This document shows, one piece after another, positions 36,461 through 38,802 of a stretch of DNA of 38,802 bases. Location: contig DATCDE010000072.1 in assembly GCA_036510875.1 (NCBI GenBank), forward strand, positions 1 to 38,802, given 5' to 3'. Source of the stretch: Actinomycetes bacterium (GTDB lineage Bacteria > Actinomycetota > Actinomycetes > Prado026). Numbering within the stretch: the first letter of the stretch is position 1; every line of letters begins with the position of its first letter. Below the pieces are notes generated by a model. That model saw nothing but the letters and a program-made list of their open reading frames with translations, searched no databases and was not told the origin of the DNA. A program made the position numbers and the translations under genes.

Positions 36461-38802
36461 TACGCGTCCCCCATCCCCGTGCCCGGGTCCACCGAGCGGA
36501 TGTCGGTCAGCGCGTAGAGGTCGATCCCCTGGGCGGCCGCCGCGGGGTCCACCGCGCCGGTCCGGCTGAGCCGGCCCAACGTCTGGACGACGATCGACTC
36601 GGCGTCCACGCCGAAGTGCCGACGCAGCGCACCGCGGGTGTCCGACATGCCCCAGCCGTCAGTCCCGAGCGAGCTGAAGTCCTGCGGCACGTAGCCCTGG
36701 ATCTGGTCCTGCACCGCGCGCATGTAGTCCGAGACGGCGACCACCGGGCCGGGCCGGTCGGCCAGCCGTTGGGTGACGAACGGCGCCCGCGGCTCGTCGG
36801 ACGGGTGCCGCCGGTTCCACCGGTCCACCGCCAGGGCCTCCCGGCGCAGCTCGTTCCAGGAGGTCACCGACCACACGTCCGCGTGCACGCCCCAGTCGTC
36901 CCGCAGCAGCCGCTGCGCCTTGAGCGCCCAGTTCACCGCGACGCCGGACGCCAGCAGCTGGGCCTTGGGCGCGCCCTCCGGCACGTCCGCCGCCGGCGCG
37001 TACAGATACATGCCGCGCAGCAGGTCCTCCACGGCGAGGCCCTCGGGCTCGGCCGGCTGGACGTACGGCTCGTTGTAGACCGTGAGGTAGAAGAAGACGT
37101 TCTCCGGGTCGTCGCCGTACATGCGGCGCAGCCCGTCCTTGACGATGTGCGCGACCTCGAAGGAGAACGCCGGGTCGTAGTGCACGGCCGCGGGGTTGGT
37201 GGCCGCGATCAGCGGAGACTGCCCGTCCTCGTGCTGCAAGCCCTCCCCGTTGAGCGTCGTCCGCCCAGCCGTGGCGCCGAGCACGAAGCCGCGCGCCATC
37301 TGGTCCATGGCCGCCCACAGCCCGTCGCCGGTGCGCTGGAAGCCGAACATCGAGTAGAAGATGTAGACGGGGATCATCGGCTCGCCGTGGGTGGCGTACG
37401 ACGTGCCCACCGCGGTGAACGAGGCGACCGACCCGCCCTCGTTGATGCCCTCGTGCAGGATGACGCCGGTCTCGGACTCCTTGTACGACAGCACGAGGTC
37501 GCGGTCCACCGACAGGTAGGTCTGGCCGTGCGGGCTGTAGATCTTCTGGGTCGGGAACATGGAGTCCATCCCGAAGGTGCGCGCCTCGTCCGGGATGATC
37601 GGGACGATCCGCGGGCCGATCTCGGGGTCCTTGAACAGCTCCCGCAGCAGCCGCACGAAGGCCATCGTGGTGGCGACCTCCTGCTTGCCGGAGCCGCGGC
37701 GGACCACGTCGTAGACCGGGTCGCCGGGCAGCACGAGCGCCTTCGCGGCGCTGCGCCGCTCGGGTACCGACCCGCCGAGGGCCTGCCGCCGCTCGGCCAC
37801 GTAGGCGGCCACGTCGGAGTCCGGTCCCGGGTGGAAGTACGGCGGCAGCTTGGCGTCCATCTGGTCGTCCGGGATCGGGATCTCCAGCCGGTCGCGGAAG
37901 GCGACCAGGTCATCCATGGCCAGCTTCTTCATCTGGTGGGTCGCGTTGCGCGCCTCGAAGTGGCTGCCCAGGGTCCAGCCCTTGATGGTCTTGGCCAAGA
38001 TCACGGTGGGCTGGCCGGTGTGCTCCGCCGCGGCGAGGTAGGCGGCGTACAGCTTGCGGTAGTCGTGGCCGCCGCGCTGCAGGCTCCAGACCTCCTCGTC
38101 GGTCCAGTCCTCGACCATCTTGCGGGTCCGCGGGTCGCGGCCGAAGAAGTGCTCGCGGACGAAGGCGCCGTCCTCGGCCTTGAACGTCTGGTAGTCGCCG
38201 TCCGGCGTGGTGTTCATGAGGTTGACCAGCGCGCCGTCGGGGTCATTGGCGAGCAGCTGGTCCCAGTTCCGGCCCCACACGACCTTGATGACGTTCCACC
38301 CGGCACCGCGGAACAGCGACTCGAGCTCCTGGATGACCTTGCCGTTGCCACGTACCGGACCGTCGAGCCGCTGCAGGTTGCAGTTGACGACGAACGTGAG
38401 GTTGTCGAGCTCCTCGCGCGCGGCCAGGCCGATCGCGCCGACGGACTCGACCTCGTCCATCTCGCCGTCGCCGAGGAACGCCCAGACGCGCTGGTCCGAG
38501 GTGTCCTTGAACCCGCGCCCGGCGAGGTAGCGGTTGAACCTCGCCTGGTAGATCGCGTTCAGCGGCCCGAGACCCATCGACACCGTCGGGAACTCCCAGA
38601 ACTCCGGCATGAGCCGGGGGTGGGGGTAGGACGAGAGGCCGCCGCCCGGGTGGGTGAGCTCCTGCCGGAAGCCGTCGAGCTGGTGCTCGGTCAGCCGGCC
38701 CTCGAGGTAGGCCCGCGCGTACATGCCGGGGGAGGCGTGGCCCTGGAAGTAGATCTGGTCGCCGCCACCCTCGTGGTCACGTCCGCGGAAGAAGTGGTTG
38801 AA
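36460..38802 (-). CDS. aceE: Pyruvate dehydrogenase E1 component, homodimeric type (partial)
   Basis: AceE decarboxylates pyruvate with thiamine diphosphate and passes the acetyl group to the E2 lipoyl arm. About 780 codons are visible; the coding frame stays open to the right edge ([20 protein letters not shown] at the border), so the N-terminal 120 or so residues lie outside. The thiamine-binding motif reads [44 protein letters not shown]-like [15 protein letters not shown], and [20 protein letters not shown] further on, are standard. This single-chain type is used by actinobacteria. It is upstream of and coupled to ppk2. Confidence 0.96.
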   Translation of the reverse strand, partial: FNHFFRGRDHEGGGDQIYFQGHASPGMYARAYLEGRLTEHQLDGFRQELTHPGGGLSSYPHPRLMPEFWEFPTVSMGLGPLNAIYQARFNRYLAGRGFKDTSDQRVWAFLGDGEMDEVESVGAIGLAAREELDNLTFVVNCNLQRLDGPVRGNGKVIQELESLFRGAGWNVIKVVWGRNWDQLLANDPDGALVNLMNTTPDGDYQTFKAEDGAFVREHFFGRDPRTRKMVEDWTDEEVWSLQRGGHDYRKLYAAYLAAAEHTGQPTVILAKTIKGWTLGSHFEARNATHQMKKLAMDDLVAFRDRLEIPIPDDQMDAKLPPYFHPGPDSDVAAYVAERRQALGGSVPERRSAAKALVLPGDPVYDVVRRGSGKQEVATTMAFVRLLRELFKDPEIGPRIVPIIPDEARTFGMDSMFPTQKIYSPHGQTYLSVDRDLVLSYKESETGVILHEGINEGGSVASFTAVGTSYATHGEPMIPVYIFYSMFGFQRTGDGLWAAMDQMARGFVLGATAGRTTLNGEGLQHEDGQSPLIAATNPAAVHYDPAFSFEVAHIVKDGLRRMYGDDPENVFFYLTVYNEPYVQPAEPEGLAVEDLLRGMYLYAPAADVPEGAPKAQLLASGVAVNWALKAQRLLRDDWGVHADVWSVTSWNELRREALAVDRWNRRHPSDEPRAPFVTQRLADRPGPVVAVSDYMRAVQDQIQGYVPQDFSSLGTDGWGMSDTRGALRRHFGVDAESIVVQTLGRLSRTGAVDPAAAAQGIDLYALTDIRSVDPGTGMGDA

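Overview
The window is high-GC DNA with a gene set typical of Actinomycetota. The signs are a homodimeric-type pyruvate dehydrogenase E1 (aceE), a PucR-type FasR regulator beside a fabD-fabH-acpP-fabF-accD cluster, a DUF3145 gene at the end of that cluster, a WS/DGAT acyltransferase relative, and many promoters with a TAGNNT -10 box placed exactly where a leaderless mRNA would need it. I cannot name a genus from sequence alone.

Layout. 1-4,400: loosely packed accessory genes: a 45-residue membrane peptide, a short unknown ORF, a SAM methyltransferase, a 4-coumarate-CoA-ligase-like acyl-CoA synthetase and a VOC-fold protein. 4,400-9,750: a UvrA paralogue without room for the UvrB-binding domain, a WS/DGAT acyltransferase broken by one extra base, and argG. 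9,980-13,100: an ABC-2 exporter (permease plus ATPase) and an enoyl-CoA hydratase/isomerase. 13,200-15,540: an esterase/beta-lactamase-like fragment, a hotdog thioesterase with a frameshift in a pentamer tract, a two-TM small protein, a second methyltransferase and a small Cys-containing protein. 15,650-19,350: a heterodimeric ABC exporter. 19,500-25,900: a membrane GGDEF-EAL protein converging on a LuxI/FeeM-like N-acyltransferase, a DUF2804-DUF389 pair, a small membrane gene carrying an in-frame stop, and two small hypotheticals, one His/Cys-rich. 25,880-28,440: an M20 amidohydrolase and a GH1 beta-glucosidase. 28,600-38,802: the conserved core: DUF3145, the FAS II/acyl-CoA carboxylase operon, fasR, ppk2 and aceE (running off the right edge).

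How the genes work together. On the right, AceE feeds the acetyl-CoA pool. The AccD subunit (with an alpha subunit not present here) makes malonyl-CoA. FabD loads malonate on AcpP, FabH condenses the first unit and FabF elongates. FasR, encoded immediately upstream, probably controls the operon through a palindrome overlapping its own stop codon. The five operon genes overlap or abut, so they are almost certainly co-transcribed and translationally coupled. ppk2 starts inside the aceE stop codon.

Most notable observations: (1) FabD carries a C-terminal biotinyl/lipoyl-like domain lacking the MKM lysine motif; (2) eight genes share TAGNNT-N6-start, a uniform leaderless-promoter layout; (3) a LuxI/FeeM-like acyltransferase gene overlaps tail-to-tail with a c-di-GMP enzyme gene; (4) four genes in the accessory part are broken (one-base insertion, pentamer expansion, in-frame stop, truncation), which is either real decay or assembly error.
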